Shown: piece after piece, positions 22,679 to 33,946 of the stretch
Position numbering within the stretch: the first letter of the stretch is position 1
Layout: the number at the start of each line of letters is the position of its first letter
From: Tribonema minus
Taxonomy: Eukaryota; Sar; Xanthophyceae; Tribonematales; Tribonemataceae
Direction: 5' to 3'
Assembly (NCBI GenBank): GCA_017506865.1
Contig: JAFCMP010000179.1
Location: 806,001 to 870,000 of the forward strand
Length of the DNA: 64,000 nt
Made by a program: the position numbers and the translations under genes
Notes under the pieces: generated by a model
The model's input: only the letters and a program-made list of their open reading frames with translations
Database searches by the model: none
What the model was told of the DNA's origin: nothing

Positions 22679-25600
22679 ATGAAGGCGACCAGAACAGCGT
22701 CGACAGCGGCGACTGTGAGCGAGGACTTCGTGCTGGCTCAGGTCTTGGTCTTCATCGGCACGAGGGATTGGCTATTTGCCGGTGGTAGCGTCTGCAAGAA
22801 GTGGACCAGTGTCTACCTACATTCTGGTGAGTTGCTTACTTTCGGCTCGTTGCGTGTACGTGCCGGGAGTCGCAGCGGCAGCACATTGTCTGTAACAGTA
22901 TATACTTCGTGCAAGCTAATCTCCTTTGCAATCAGTGCAGGCATTGCACATCACCACTTCATTAGAAACAGTGCAACCATCAGCGTGCCGAGACTTTGTT
23001 GAGAACTCAAAACTGAACACATGCAATTCCTACGCAGCAATCGGAGGCACCAGGTGCACCCACTATGGTGCAGCAGTGACGACACTGGCCAGGCTGCAGC
23101 TCGCAGTCAGCAGCGGCTTGAAGCTGGATGCTCACTGCGTAATCCGGGACCAGCGCGTCTTCTCTGTCTGTCACGCTGCTGGCAGGCACGCCAGGTGAGA
23201 TTATAGGTTTGGTGTTGATGCTTCAACAACCACTGTTTTTGGCTGGCTGAGCTCAATTCTGTGTTGTGATAGTCTGCGTGTGGGCATTGTTCTGCAACCT
23301 CCTGGTGTTCGGCACTCATGCACTTGGGTGTAGAGGTGCTTGCATGCGCATGTGCCGCCATTCCGTGTTTCAGAACAACAGGCTGCACCTGAGGCACCAT
23401 ATGTCATTTGTGCAAGTGTTTGAGCCACGATGGTTTCAGCCACAAGGCAGTATGTGCATATGTTTGACATCAGCAGAGACGGCAATGCAAATAACAGCCC
23501 CTTATTTCAAGTCTGTGCCATGGTAAACTGCGCTGTGACACACAGATCGCTAGTTGCACAGCCACTGGCATGCGCCAATGCCCAGCCATTTTAATTTGCG
23601 GGTGCAGCAGCGGCAAAAGTGCAATGGGTATGTATGTATGTATGCGCCTGCGCTGTGCAGTGCCTACCCTGGCACACCAGCGCGCGAGCCTGCGGATGTC
23701 GCGTGCAGTCATGGCGAACATACATGCCCCGCCGAGCGCTACCGTATAATAGAGGTTAGGGTTAGCATTAGGATTAGGGTTAGGGTTAGTATTCATCGAG
23801 ACCGAGCTGCAGTCACAAGCTTTATGGTGCTCTTGCTGAGGACTCTATGGTGCTCTTGCTGAGGACTCGAGATCAGTAATCTGCGTGTTGGCGAAGTGAT
23901 ATGTCTGGTCCTATCGGTTGACGCGGCCCCTGGCGCTAGATAGCCCCCTGCATGCATCGTCGTGGAGCGCGTTGGCTTTCACTCGCAGTGCTTAAGCAAA
24001 GTTGAAGTTGAGTCGGGTGGTGACCCTAGGTCTGCATGCCTCGGAGCCCTGGGCACCGCACGAGGGCTGCAGAAGCTCAGAAAAAGCGCACTTCAATTGT
24101 GTTGACGCGCCTGCGCGCTAACTGTCACAGCAACGTCGGCACTTTGCTGAAGTCACAATCCCCACTCAGGAGGGTTAGGCTGACCGGCGACGCACAGCGA
24201 CGTCTGGCGCGTCACCACTTGACGACGCAGCATCACACAACTTTGACCAGCCATCGCTCACTCGTGTCGTGATCGACAACTGGAACGCAGTCATAGCCCC
24301 TGATGGCGACGTCAGCGCTTACCGCCGCATCACACTGTTGCAGGTGCCGCGGCCCTCGCCGGCCAGCACCGAACCGCTGGCCCCTCTGTAGAGTTATTGC
24401 AAAGCCCGATTTATCGTGTGCTCAGCCCATGCGGTCCAGGACATAATGTACAACTTCAACCAGAGACGCGTCTGCGCCCCCACATATGCACAGTCTCAAG
24501 CGATTCTGAGCGATACGTGTCACCACGTATTTAAACTTCAACTTAGAAAAATTCAACTGTTGACATGCCCCGCGTGCGGCCTCGCAGCCCTCGTCTGGGC
24601 ACATGCGCATGCCCCCCAGGGCACGAGGACATGCTGAAATGCTGCTGCCGCTCGGGGTGGCGGTTAGGTTGTACGTGCAGTACACAGCAAGGCTCCGCCA
24701 CCGCCGCGTATCGACAAACACAATGGTAGAACACAATTTCAACTGGTGACGTGCCGCCGCGCAGAGCCGCAAGGCCCTGCCCTGAGCGCACATGCTCGGC
24801 CTGCCGACATTGCCATTGCCACCGTGCAGGGTTTGGGTTTACCAACTTTATTACCGCCACGCATCCGACGCCAGGGTCCAACTCGCAACTTCAAATGATG
24901 ACGTGCCATTTTCACAGCCGCGAGGCCCTCCTCTGGGCGCGCGCGCACGGTCTTCCCTGGCACGAGCACATTGCCGTGTGCACCTTGCCCTAACCCTAAC
25001 CCTAACGTTGACCAACCAAATCACCGCCACGCATCCAATGCGAAGGGGTCTCCACACCACCACTTCAACTGGTGACTTGCCTTTGTTCACAGCCGAGGCC
25101 CCCCCTCTGGGCGCACGAGCACAGCCTCCCAACATTGCCGTTGTCACCGTGTAGGGTTGGGGTCGACAACCTTGATCACCGCAAGAATTTTCAATGCCAG
25201 GGTCCAACGCACAACAGGTTTACCTGTTCGCGTGCCCGTATTCACAGCCGCGAGGCCCTTCTCTGGGCACGCGCGCACAGCCTCCCGTGCCATGAGCACA
25301 TTACTGCAGGTGCGATGCAGGGTTAGGATTGACCAACTCGATCACCGCCACGCACGCATTCAGCGCCGGGTTCCTAACTCGCAACTTCAACTGTTGACGT
25401 GCCGCGCGCGCAGCCGCGAGGCCCTCCTGTGGGCGCGCGAACACGGTCTTCCGTGGCACGAGCACATAGCGGTTGGCGCCATTCAGGGCGGCCGGCTGGG
25501 CCTGCTCGCGTGGCTACGCGATGAGCACTGCTGCCCATGGACGCCGCGCGTGCTGGCGCAGGCCGCGCTGCTGAGCGCTGATGCGGATGGCGACGGCCCA

Positions 25601-28600
25601 CGGGTATGTATGTATGTGAAACTGTTAAAGCCATCATCAAGGTTAATCAAGGTTGTTGCATGCTCTACAACGTGGTACTTCACCTGAGCAGTTGTGTCTT
25701 TACTTGACTTGTGGACGCCGGTGCCGATGGCGGCTCACGGGTATGTGTGTATGTATGTGTGCAAAACCGTCTCAAAGAAGCGTTGTCATCAAGGCTGTTT
25801 CACTCTTCTCTACAACGTGGCTACGCGATGAGCACTGCTGCCCTCGGACGCTGCGCATGCTGGCACAGGCCGCGCTGCTGAGCGCTGACGTCACTGGTGT
25901 TGACGGCCCACGGGTACGTATGTATGCATGCGATTGAAACCGCCATTAAAGTAGTCACCAAGGTTGCTCCATGCTCTATGACATGGTACTGCACTTGACC
26001 TGAATTGTCGTTGTATTTACTTGATGGGGGACTGCTGAGCACTGATGCAGCACTCAACTGGCTCTAGGCCTGCGCCGCCGACAGGCGCTGGGAATAACGC
26101 TTCTGCACGTCATCTACCATCAACAACTATTTTAATTATCATCTTCCACAATTCACTTATTAGGACGGCGGCGCCGCAGCGGTGGCAGCGCTCGACTGGC
26201 TCTGGGCCCGCGCCGCCGACGGGCGCTGGGAGCGCGGCGGCGGCGTGTGCAGACGCGCAGCGCAGCGGGGCCACGTTCGCGCTCTCGCGTGGATGAAGGC
26301 GCACGGGTGCCTGTGGGACGAGGGGCTCGTGGCGGCGGCCGCAGGTGCGTCAACTGCAATATCTGCCATCATAGTAAACTTCAACATCTGAACTTGGATT
26401 TTTGATGCGCAGCGCGGCCACGTTCGCGCGCTTGCCTGGATGAAGGCGCATGGGTGCCTTTGGGACGAGGGGCTCGTGGCGGCGACCGCAGGTGCGTGCG
26501 TCAACTTCAATACCCATCTTGAAGCTGCACCAACTCCGTGGGGTGTGCAGCCAAGGCATGTTTGCACGCTTGCGTGGACGAAATCAGACGGCTGTTTGTG
26601 GGATGAAGGTCTCCGCCGCGGCTCTGCAGCCTTGAGCTCTGATCACTGCCACTGCGTGCATTGGCATATGGTTCATCAGCGAATCGTCACCGCTCAGTGC
26701 TTGCCGGTGTGCACTGATTTAAGGTCAGGCCTGACCCTACTTCTAACCCTATTAGCACGCAGAAAGTGACAGCCTTCGAGCTCTAATCACTGCCACTGTG
26801 CGCATGAGAACATTCTTCGTCAGCGCATCATCACCGCCCAGTGCCTGCTTAGAATTACCCCCATCCCAAATCCCAACCCTAATCCTAACCCATGCTTAGG
26901 GTTGGGGCCCCTACCCAAGCCCTAACCCCTGATTCTGACCCTCCTACTTGTTGTGCACGCAGGAAGCGGCCAGAGGGCGGGCCTTCAAAGCTGATCGCTG
27001 CTATCGTGCGCGGTGCATGATGCATGCTCTTACAGAGCACTACCTTCATCCATTATGCACTTATCTACGGCTTGGCCCCTAATCCTAACCCTACTTGTTG
27101 TGCCTGCAGGAAGCGGCCAGAGGGCAGCTCTCGAGTGGCTCCGCAATGAGGGTGGGTGCGAGTGGAGCGAAGCCACGCTGAGCGCTGCTGCCATTGGCGG
27201 ACACTACGAGCTGGTGCTCTGGCTCAAAGACCAGGTGAGCAATAAGGGTAAGGGTTAGGGTTAGGGCTAGGGTTACAGTTGGTTGAATGAAGTCAAGTTG
27301 AGCGCTGCTGCCATTGGCAGCCGCTACGAGCTGGTGCTCGGACTCAAAGACCAGCTGAGCGGTTAGTGTAAAAAATTACGGTTCCGCTCAGAGAGGAGGG
27401 GAGGCTCTGGTGAGTGCTGCTGCCATCGGCGGGCGATACGAGATGGTTTTCTGGCTCAATGGCCAGGCGAGCGATTAGGGTGAGGGCGGAGGTGACAGTC
27501 AGGGTGGGGGGTAGCCATATGAGCGCTGCTGCAAGTTGAGCAACTGAGCGCTGCTGCCATTGGTTGCCGCTGATCCAAAGAACAGGGGAGCTGACAGGGT
27601 TCAGGCTAGTGCTGGGATCGGGGGATGGCTAGGGCCGGGTGAGTTCTTTTCAAAGTTAGGGTTAGGGTTAGGGTTAGGATCAGTGCTAACCTTATCCTTA
27701 CTCTTAGAGAGCAGTCATCGGACCACTGCAAGCAATCGCTGAGAATTGTCATGGGGGTGCTTCAAACCGAGGTATGTGGGGAAGGGGCGGCACTGGCATT
27801 TCCCCGCTTGTAGAAATGCCACATCCTCTGAAGAGTATGACGCAGCTGGCAGCTACATGCAGTTTACGCTGCCGTGCTGGGTCAGACTTGAGCTTCAGCT
27901 TCCAAAGCATGCACTGAAGCGCTCAGTGTGACCCACCCCCCCACTTCCCTCGGTTGCAGGGGTGCCCATCACTGGATAGCTCAAGACTTCAACTTCAGCT
28001 TCACAGTGACTCACCTTGTGCCTGTCGCTTCCCCCCCCCCCACCCACCCCCGCGCCTTCGCTCCTTCCTCTCGGTTGCAGGGGTGCCCATGGCCTTCCGA
28101 GACCATGGCACTGGATGCTGCGCTGGGGGGCAGCGTCCCCCTGCTCACGTGGCTGCAGGCCAGGTACGATGGCAGTGCTCAGAGATGAGGTGGAAGTTTA
28201 CAGTGGCAGTGCTCAGTGCGAGTTGAACTTTGAATCGCTGGGGGGGCAGGCAGTTCGAATCGCTGGGGGGCAAGCCAGGTATGGTGGCAGTGCTCAGAGG
28301 TTAGGCTGGAGTTCACAAGTACAGTGGCAGCGCTCATGTGCCTGTGGCAGTGCGTGCGGGACAGTGCGGTACGTGATGTTGATGCAGATGGCTCGCATGG
28401 CGCACTGTGTCTCAGGGGGTGAAGGCGGGTCGTGGAGCCGCAATGCCCTCGGAGCAATGCTGTGGGTATGTATGTAGGGTACCGTATATGCCCCAGTAAA
28501 CGCCCCCCCGGGCGTGCGGATCTGGGACTTTGCACAGCACGCCCATGGGCGTTACAGGGGGGGGGGGGCGTTTACTGGGGCATACACGGTATGTGGATGT

Positions 28601-31470
28601 CATACGTTGTCGAAATCTGTACTATGAACAACACGTACAAGACATCGCTGTTTCTTATGCACCTGACACAGATGGCTCGCATCCCGTGCTGTGTGCCTCA
28701 GGGGTGAGGGCGGATCGTGGAGCCGTGATGCGCTTGGAGCAATGCTGTGGCGCGCCTGCTTCATGAACCACCTGGCCGCCGCCAAGTGGCTCAGGGACCA
28801 GGGTGCCCCCTGGCCGTCATCGCTGCTCAAGGTCAGTGCATCACACAACTTCAACTTGAACTTCAAGAAGGGGGGATACCTACATCGTACACGTATCCAT
28901 GTGTAAGCAGCCAAGTGGCTGAGGGAGCAGGGGACCCCCTGGCCCTCATCGCTGCTCAAGGTCAGTGCGTCACACGAATAACAATGTATTTTTGAGGTGT
29001 GCTTCACTTCTACTTCAACAAGAGTTGCTTCAGGGGGAGCAGGGGGCCCCCTGGCCCTCATCGCTGCTCAAGGTCCGTGCGTCATGCCACATGATACTTC
29101 GGTGTTGCATACTGGCGGCTGTTTGTGCTGCCTAACTAAAAAAAAAAAATTGTAGGCGTACTTCACCTTGTACTTCAATAAGAGTCGCCAAGCATGGGGT
29201 CTGGCCCTCATCGCTGCTCAAGGTCAGTGCGTCACAGTGCACTGCAACTTCTACTCCAATCAGAATTGCTCTAGGGGGGAGCAGGGGGCCCGCTAGCCCT
29301 CATCACTCCTCCAGGTCAGTGCATGACAGAGTGCAGTGAGGTGTGTACTGTACTTCAATTCACAATTCAACGAGAGTTGCCAAGGCATGTTGTCTGGCCC
29401 TCATCGCTGCTCAAGGTCAGCGCGTCACAAACAAAGCATTTTTGAGGTGTGCTTCAATTTCTACTTCAACTTAGAGCTGCAGTAGATGTTGAAGTAGATG
29501 TTGAGGTTGGTGAGCAACGCGCGCGCGACGAAGTGGGGTCGCTGATGCTGGGGCTGGGGGTCTTTGCGGCAATCGAGGGGCCCATCGACACGTACATCCG
29601 CGCTGGCAATGGGTGGCCTGCACTGGTACTTAAATCAAATGATTTGAATGGTCAAAGGTTTCTTCTATGTTGTGAAAACAGCGTTCAGGGGGAGCAGGGG
29701 GGCCCCTAGCCCTCATCGCTGCTCAAGGTCCGTGCATCATGCCACATGATACTTCGGTGTTACATACTGGCGGCTTTTTGTGCTGCCTAACTCAGCTACA
29801 GTAGCCCTGGTACAAGTGCTGACCCTCGAACGCTCTCACATATGTTACGCTGAAATTCATGTGCTGCTGTTTCACGTGAGCAACTGCTATTCCCGCGCTG
29901 CTCTTTCGGGTGCTGAAGCAGGGCGCAGCATGCTGACGCCTGTCAGTGCCACCAGTGCTTACCCCTAGCCCTCCTTCTGTTATTCCTGACCCTATGTTTC
30001 AGGTGCAGCAGCAGGGCGCAGCGTGCTGACGCTTGTCGATGCTGCAGTGCTTACCCTACCCTTCCTTCTGTTATTCCTGACCCTATGTTTCAGGTTCAGA
30101 AGCAGGGGGCACCGTGCTGGCGCCCACAGAAACTTTAATCCTTGTTTTGGCGGGTGTTGATTAACCCTAACCCTTCTTATGTTATCCCTGACCCTATGTT
30201 TCAGGTGCAGAAGCAGGGCGCAGCGTGCTGGCGCTTGTCTGTACTGCAGTGGGCCATCTCCAACGGCTGCCCATGGTCCAACTGGTCCTCCGCAGCGTGC
30301 GCCACGCTGCAGGCGCTGCCGTTCATGGGCTTGGACTACAGCGCGGAGGTATGTATGTACGCCGCTGAGAAGTGCCATCGAACGCTTGAGCAATCAATAC
30401 TTCAAAGTATTGTGTAACTTCACTGTGTGCGACAAGTCCGAGCAACATTGTGCAAGAAAGTCTCAAGGACACACATGCGGTCAGCGCCACGCTGTTTATA
30501 TACAGTCCATAAGCTTGGACATACAGCGCAGAGGTATGTATGTTTGCATTTGTGCCATCAAGCAGTGCGAGCGCGATGTAGCACCCAATATTGCGTAATC
30601 CTATAGTATTTGATAAGACAGAGCAACGTTGTAGATGTAAGAAAGTAGCGACGACACAGGATTGGTCCACGTTGCGTGGTTGTGCAACAAGACAGAGCAA
30701 CGTCGTACAAGAAAGTATCAACGGCATATGTATGGTCTCAGTGGTCATCCGCAGCGTGCGCCACACTCGAGGTGCTGCCATTCATGGGCTTGGACTACAG
30801 CGCAGAGGTATGTATGCATGCATTCATGCCGTTGAGCAGTGCCATCGAGCGCGGTTTAGCAATCAATGAAAACGAGTCAAAAGATCGTAGAGCTCTAGGT
30901 GACAAGGTGTGATCAGCCGTCAAATTGAATACCTTCCACCGTGGTCGCCGCTGCTGCCGCAATTGGCCACGGGTCAATATTGCGTAGTTCAGTTTTGTGC
31001 GACAAGCCAGACCAACGTCGTGCAGGAAAGTCTCAAGGATATGCATGTGGTCCAACTGGTGGTTGATAGCATGCGTCACGCCGTTCATACACAGTTCATG
31101 GGCTTAACCTACAGAGCAGAGGTATGTATACTTATGTGCACGCCGTTGAGCAGTGCCATCGAGCACGTCATCTACAGTGAACGCTATTTTCCAAGGCGAC
31201 AGCCAGTGCCGAGCGTGTGTGTGTTGCACAACACGGCATTCCATGCTCTCCTCTCCTGGCGCTAGATGCTTACGCATGGTAAGCTGATGCTGTGAGCCAC
31301 ACGCACTAACAAGCAATCACCTGCCCGACAGGCGCTGGACTTTACACGCTGAGTTCCAGGTGCACCGTGTTCAACTTGAAGTTGACAATACCACTTCAAC
31401 TTGATGCGCTGCTGTGTCGCAGGTGGAGTGGGCACACGCACACGGCGCGCCGTGCGCATGCGAGCGATAA
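22679..31470 (+). CDS. F-box-like / ankyrin-repeat protein
   Basis: Ten exons: 22679-22826, 23038-23194, 25414-25603, 26164-26344, 27110-27234, 28081-28163, 28702-28831, 29506-29625, 30205-30348, 31423-31470. Phases agree throughout; 442 codons, 441 aa. Residues about 14-49 (EDFVLAQVLVFIGTRDWLFA, CKKWTSVYLHS) resemble the F-box-like helix that heads many brown- and yellow-green-algal ankyrin proteins. The rest consists of ankyrin units with the W-L-x(n)-G-C/A-P-W signature: HGLPWHEH, LAWLRDEHCCPW, LAWMKAHGCLW, LEWLRNEGGCEW, GCPWPSE, KWLRDQGAPWP, LQWAISNGCPW, VEWAHAHGAPC. Ankyrin repeats bind other proteins; F-box partners are often SCF ubiquitin ligases. The actual partner is unknown. Exon 8 (29506-29625) has the weakest splice sites. 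Every intron is loaded with exon-edge echoes. Confidence 0.88.
24560..25480 (+). repeat. echo array of ankyrin exon 3, 5' edge
   Basis: Five copies (near 24580, 24765, 24930, 25090 and 25245) precede the real exon at 25414, spaced about 160-185 bp. Each includes intron text (ATCACCGCCACGCA, ACTTCAACTG, GTGACGTGCC), a CAG acceptor and the coding start CCGCGAGGCCCTC. They are degraded to different degrees. Confidence 0.9.
25510..25935 (+). repeat. echoes of ankyrin exon 3, 3' edge
   Basis: The exon end with its donor is repeated at about 25712-25755 (partial) and 25818-25932. The last copy keeps GCTACGCGATGAGCACTGCT, most of the coding end, CCCACGG and a GTACGTATGTATG donor, so it looks splice-competent. 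Confidence 0.88.
26040..26640 (+). repeat. echoes flanking ankyrin exon 4
   Basis: A short 5' echo lies at about 26047-26100 (CAACTGGCTCTAGGCCTGCG). 3' echoes lie at 26413-26491 (well preserved, with acceptor and donor) and about 26555-26640 (degraded). Confidence 0.88.
26413..26491 (+). other. possible mutually exclusive ankyrin exon (intact echo)
   Basis: This echo of the second half of exon 4 has a CAG acceptor, an open frame of 26 codons (RGHVRALAWMKAHGCLWDEG), and a G|GTGCGT donor. It starts in phase 0 and ends in phase 1, exactly like exon 4, so it could replace exon 4 but could not follow it. By hand count it differs from the exon 4 segment by six silent changes and one replacement (Ala to Thr). 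Use in mRNA is inference. Confidence 0.45.
26960..27590 (+). repeat. echoes flanking ankyrin exon 5
   Basis: A 5' echo (CAGGAAGCGGCCAGAGGGC) lies at about 26960-26990 with shared intron text. After the exon, copies of GAGCGCTGCTGCCATTGGC and CTACGAGCTGGTGCTC recur at about 27296-27360, 27405-27475 and 27520-27590, decaying with distance. Confidence 0.88.
27940..28300 (+). repeat. echoes flanking ankyrin exon 6
   Basis: CCTCGGTTGCAGGGGTGCCC occurs at about 27948 before the real acceptor at 28080. After the exon, fragments of CGCTGGGGGGCA...GCCAGGT recur at about 28215-28300 with the phrase GGCAGTGCTCAGAG. Confidence 0.75.
28380..29790 (+). repeat. echo array around ankyrin exon 7 (about eight copies)
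   Basis: The exon start is echoed at about 28386-28465 (GATGGCTCGCAT, GAAGGCGGGTCGTGGAGCCG). The exon end and donor (CATCGCTGCTCAAGGTC) recur near 28945, 29057, 29207, 29303 (degraded), 29400 and 29715 after the real end at 28831. The copies at about 29030-29140 and 29688-29790 also share a longer tail (GCCACATGATACTTCGGTGT), a second-order duplication. Confidence 0.92.
28490..28591. mobile_element. short foldback element with 28-bp terminal inverted repeats
   Basis: The ends ACCGTATATGCCCCAGTAAA and, in reverse complement, ACCGTGTATGCCCCAGTAAA continue as CGCCCCCC, giving near-perfect 28-bp inverted repeats around a core of about 45 bp. It sits in an ankyrin intron just after a GTATGTATGT donor-like copy. 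No coding capacity; best described as a MITE-like or foldback sequence. No clear target-site duplication was found. Confidence 0.65.
29880..31165 (+). repeat. echoes flanking ankyrin exon 9
   Basis: Before the exon, copies of GACCCTATGTTTCAGGT plus GAAGCAGGGCGCAGCGTGCT occur near 29910, 30001 and 30090. After it, the exon end and GAGGTATGTATG donor recur near 30530, 30805 and 31120, each followed by GCCGTTGAGCAGTGCCATCG-like intron text. Confidence 0.9.
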
Positions 31471-31528
31471 TGCCGCATGTCGCTTCCGTCGCCGCAGAGG
31501 TCCCCGCTGCTGCCGCCGGCACCCGCAC

Positions 31529-31760
31529 TGCCGCCACTGCTCCTGCCGCGGCTGCTGTCAGCCGCTTCCGCTGCTGCCGGAACTGCTCCTGCCGCGGCTG
31601 CTGTCAGCCGCTTCCGCTGCTGCCGGAACTGCTCCTGCCGCAGCTGCTGTCAGCCGCTTCCGCTGCTGCCGGCACTGCTCCTGCCGCCGCTGCTCCTGCG
31701 GCCGCCGCTGCGGTCGCCGCTGCCGCCGCCGTCGCCGCCCCTGCCGCTACTACTCCTGCC
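31529..31760. repeat. GC-rich minisatellite, 46-bp unit
   Basis: Three clear 46-bp units (GCTGCTGTCAGCCGCTTCCG starts at 31551, 31597 and 31643) grade into CTGCCGCCG microsatellite. Because 46 is not a multiple of three, successive units are read in different frames. Long Leu/Ala/Cys-rich frames here are therefore probably spurious. It begins about 60 bp after the ankyrin stop codon. Confidence 0.85.
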
Positions 31761-31928
31761 ATCGCAGTTGTGGCTCTCTCCTGCAGCTGCTTGCGGGATG
31801 GCGCCGCTGCCGCTTGACGTGCTGGCGGCTTCCGGTGCGCTGCTGCTGCTGCCGCTGCTGCTGCGCCCGCAATGGAAGCTTCCTCCGTAACAAATACGCT
31901 TTCACCACTGTGGCGCCGTCACTGGTAG

Positions 31929-32309
31929 TGCGCTGACGGCCACCGCAACAGCACACCTGCTGCAACGCTCCCGCCGCCGCTGCTGCGCCGGCGCTTCGGG
32001 GACGCGCTCTGCGACGGTGGTGCTGCCGCCGCGGCTCTGCACGAGCTGCGCACGAGTCTGCGGCGCGTGCGCAGCGACTGCAAGCGCGCTCATATGGCGC
32101 GTGTGTGCGCGCCCAGTTGCTGTCGATGCAACGCATCTCGGTGCCTGCGCGACGCTGTCGACGCAACGCATCTCGTTACCCGTGCGACACTGCACCTGTA
32201 CGACACTGTACGGCGCTTCGTACAGACACGCGATGCGTTTGCAGCTACCCCACCTGGACACACATACGCACCCTGCCACATATTTCGGTGCCTGCATCAG
32301 CATGGCTAA
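31929..32309 (+). CDS. possible coding segment of unknown gene
   Basis: One plus-strand frame is open from about 31929 to TAA 32307-32309, with a fairly protein-like middle (RRRFGDALCDGG, LHELRTSLRRVRSDCKRAH, LHLYDTVRRFVQTRDAF). It contains an internal near-repeat (GCAACGCATCTCG twice). It has no clear start or acceptor, and GC-rich sequence keeps other frames open too. I do not recognise a family. Confidence 0.2.
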   Translation, partial: CADGHRNSTPAATLPPPLLRRRFGDALCDGGAAAAALHELRTSLRRVRSDCKRAHMARVCAPSCCRCNASRCLRDAVDATHLVTRATLHLYDTVRRFVQTRDAFAATPPGHTYAPCHIFRCLHQHG

Positions 32310-33499
32310 GCACTGTCGTCACAACACACGGAGTCCGAGAAAAATCTGTCCTCCCACTGGTCCTTGGTGAACAGCCACGGTTCCCCTATACGCAGATCTG
32401 TTTGCATGGGGCCAGGGTAGTCAGGAGGCACAAACAACACACAAATGTCAGTGGTACAGTGGGGTACAATTGATCGCGCAGATAGCGAGCCGGAGTGCGG
32501 AGCTCTGGTCCACGATTTCACCGTTTGTGCACTCATCCGTCAAGTAGCGCTTCACACAACAGGCGATTAAACCTGGTATCTGGTGCGCATGGGGCTGTGA
32601 AGGCCGCGTCAGTGATCATGGCAGCCTGCTTGTTGCAAGCCTGCACAATGCTCAGCAGCAGCGGCGCATATGCCTGCGCCCATTTCGTCGGTCAATGCCC
32701 CTGCCAAATAGCCTACGTCAAGTGGGAGTGTCTTGAAGTGTGACGCACCTCGAACACCGTTGCTCGTCGGAAGTGGCGCGCGCAGAGACGCGCTGTGCGC
32801 TGCTGCTTTGGAGCGCGGTGTGCCCATGTCTAACATCAACTGTTGAGCATCATGCATATTAAGAATCGCGTTAGCTGCGGCAATTAGCAGTGTTGAGAGG
32901 CCCATGTTGTTTCACGCTCAGAGCCTCGATGGGTTTCAGCAGGTTTAGGTTTCGCATAGTAAATGGATAATATAAGTACATGTGCCCACCTGTTCCTCCT
33001 GCTCTGCGTGTCTGTCTGTTCATGCTATTCCCATGTGCTGCGATCAGCCTGAACCACAGCAAAACATGGTTCTGTGTTCATGGGAGTTGTGGAGTGTTCC
33101 CAATGAATGCCATAATTTGACAGTGCATGCAATGCAATGAAGTCGGGTGCCATCTTCGAATCTCAGATAACCTGGCGGAACATAACACGGCTGCCAACAA
33201 GAATCGCGCTGTAACTGCAGTGTGCACCGACTATCAATTTCAAACGTCATTGCCAACGTGTACCTATGACGGCCCAGGGGAGGTTGGATGCGTCAGGTGT
33301 GGACTTCAAAAGCATATCAAACATCTGGCCTCTGAACCCTAACGAACTAATCATCAAGAACAGGTTCATCGTGTGTTACACTTCAGGCAACAGCAAATAG
33401 TAATTAAGCCTTGAGCCACATGCAAGTCTGCTTTACGGGTACATGGGAAGGAAATGCAGAGCATCGCACACAACCGGCTGAACAAGGGGAGGAAACGCC

Positions 33500-33664
33500 A
33501 TGGATACTGGCCAATTCCGCCGGTTGTTCATGAGCCACAAGACACTGACACAACAGCAACAGCAAAAGAGGCATGAGCTGCGGCGCATGAAAAAGAATGC
33601 CACCAAAGTGTCACTTATTAGAGCGGGGAGAGAGAGAGAGCGCCGAAATGGCATGCTGACATAA
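33500..33664 (+). CDS. possible 54-aa basic protein
   Basis: ATG at 33500 in good context (GCCATGG) is the first after an in-frame TGA. The frame ends at TAA 33662-33664. The product is basic and helical: MDTGQFRRLFMSHK, five Gln in a row, KRHELRRMKKNATK, RAGRERERR. Composition is unlike chance frames nearby. It could be a complete micro-protein or the first exon of a larger gene; no family recognised. Confidence 0.35.
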   Translation: MDTGQFRRLFMSHKTLTQQQQQKRHELRRMKKNATKVSLIRAGRERERRNGMLT

Positions 33665-33837
33665 CAGCGAATCCCCCAAACAAAAGGTTGGGTCAGAGGG
33701 CTGTGGCCCTGGACATGTATGCAAGTCAATGCGTTTAGTTCCCAAGCCCGCCATGTGGGCTTTGCATTTGCGCTGGAAAAGCCGGTTGCAAGCGCCACGA
33801 GGGGGTGGGGGAGGGGGGGGGGGGAGGGGGTACGAGA

Positions 33838-33946
33838 CCATCTCTCGCTACATAACACAGCGCCTGTAAGGCACGGAATGCCTCGCCAGAACCATCTCTC
33901 GCTACATAACACTGCGCCTTCAAGGCACGAAATGCCCCGGTCAGAA
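33838..33946. repeat. tandem duplication of about 54 bp
   Basis: Two copies of CCATCTCTCGCTACATAACA followed by GCGCCTxxAAGGCACGxAATGCC. On the minus strand both copies are open (CYVARDG twice, then a poly-Pro run), and each copy has a TTACAG- or AAGGCG-type junction, so this may be an echo of an unrecognised minus-strand exon. Confidence 0.85.

Noticed and set aside
31367-31936. Long Cys/Arg- and Leu-rich frames after the ankyrin stop
   Set aside because: They come from a stop-poor 46-bp minisatellite read in shifting frames.
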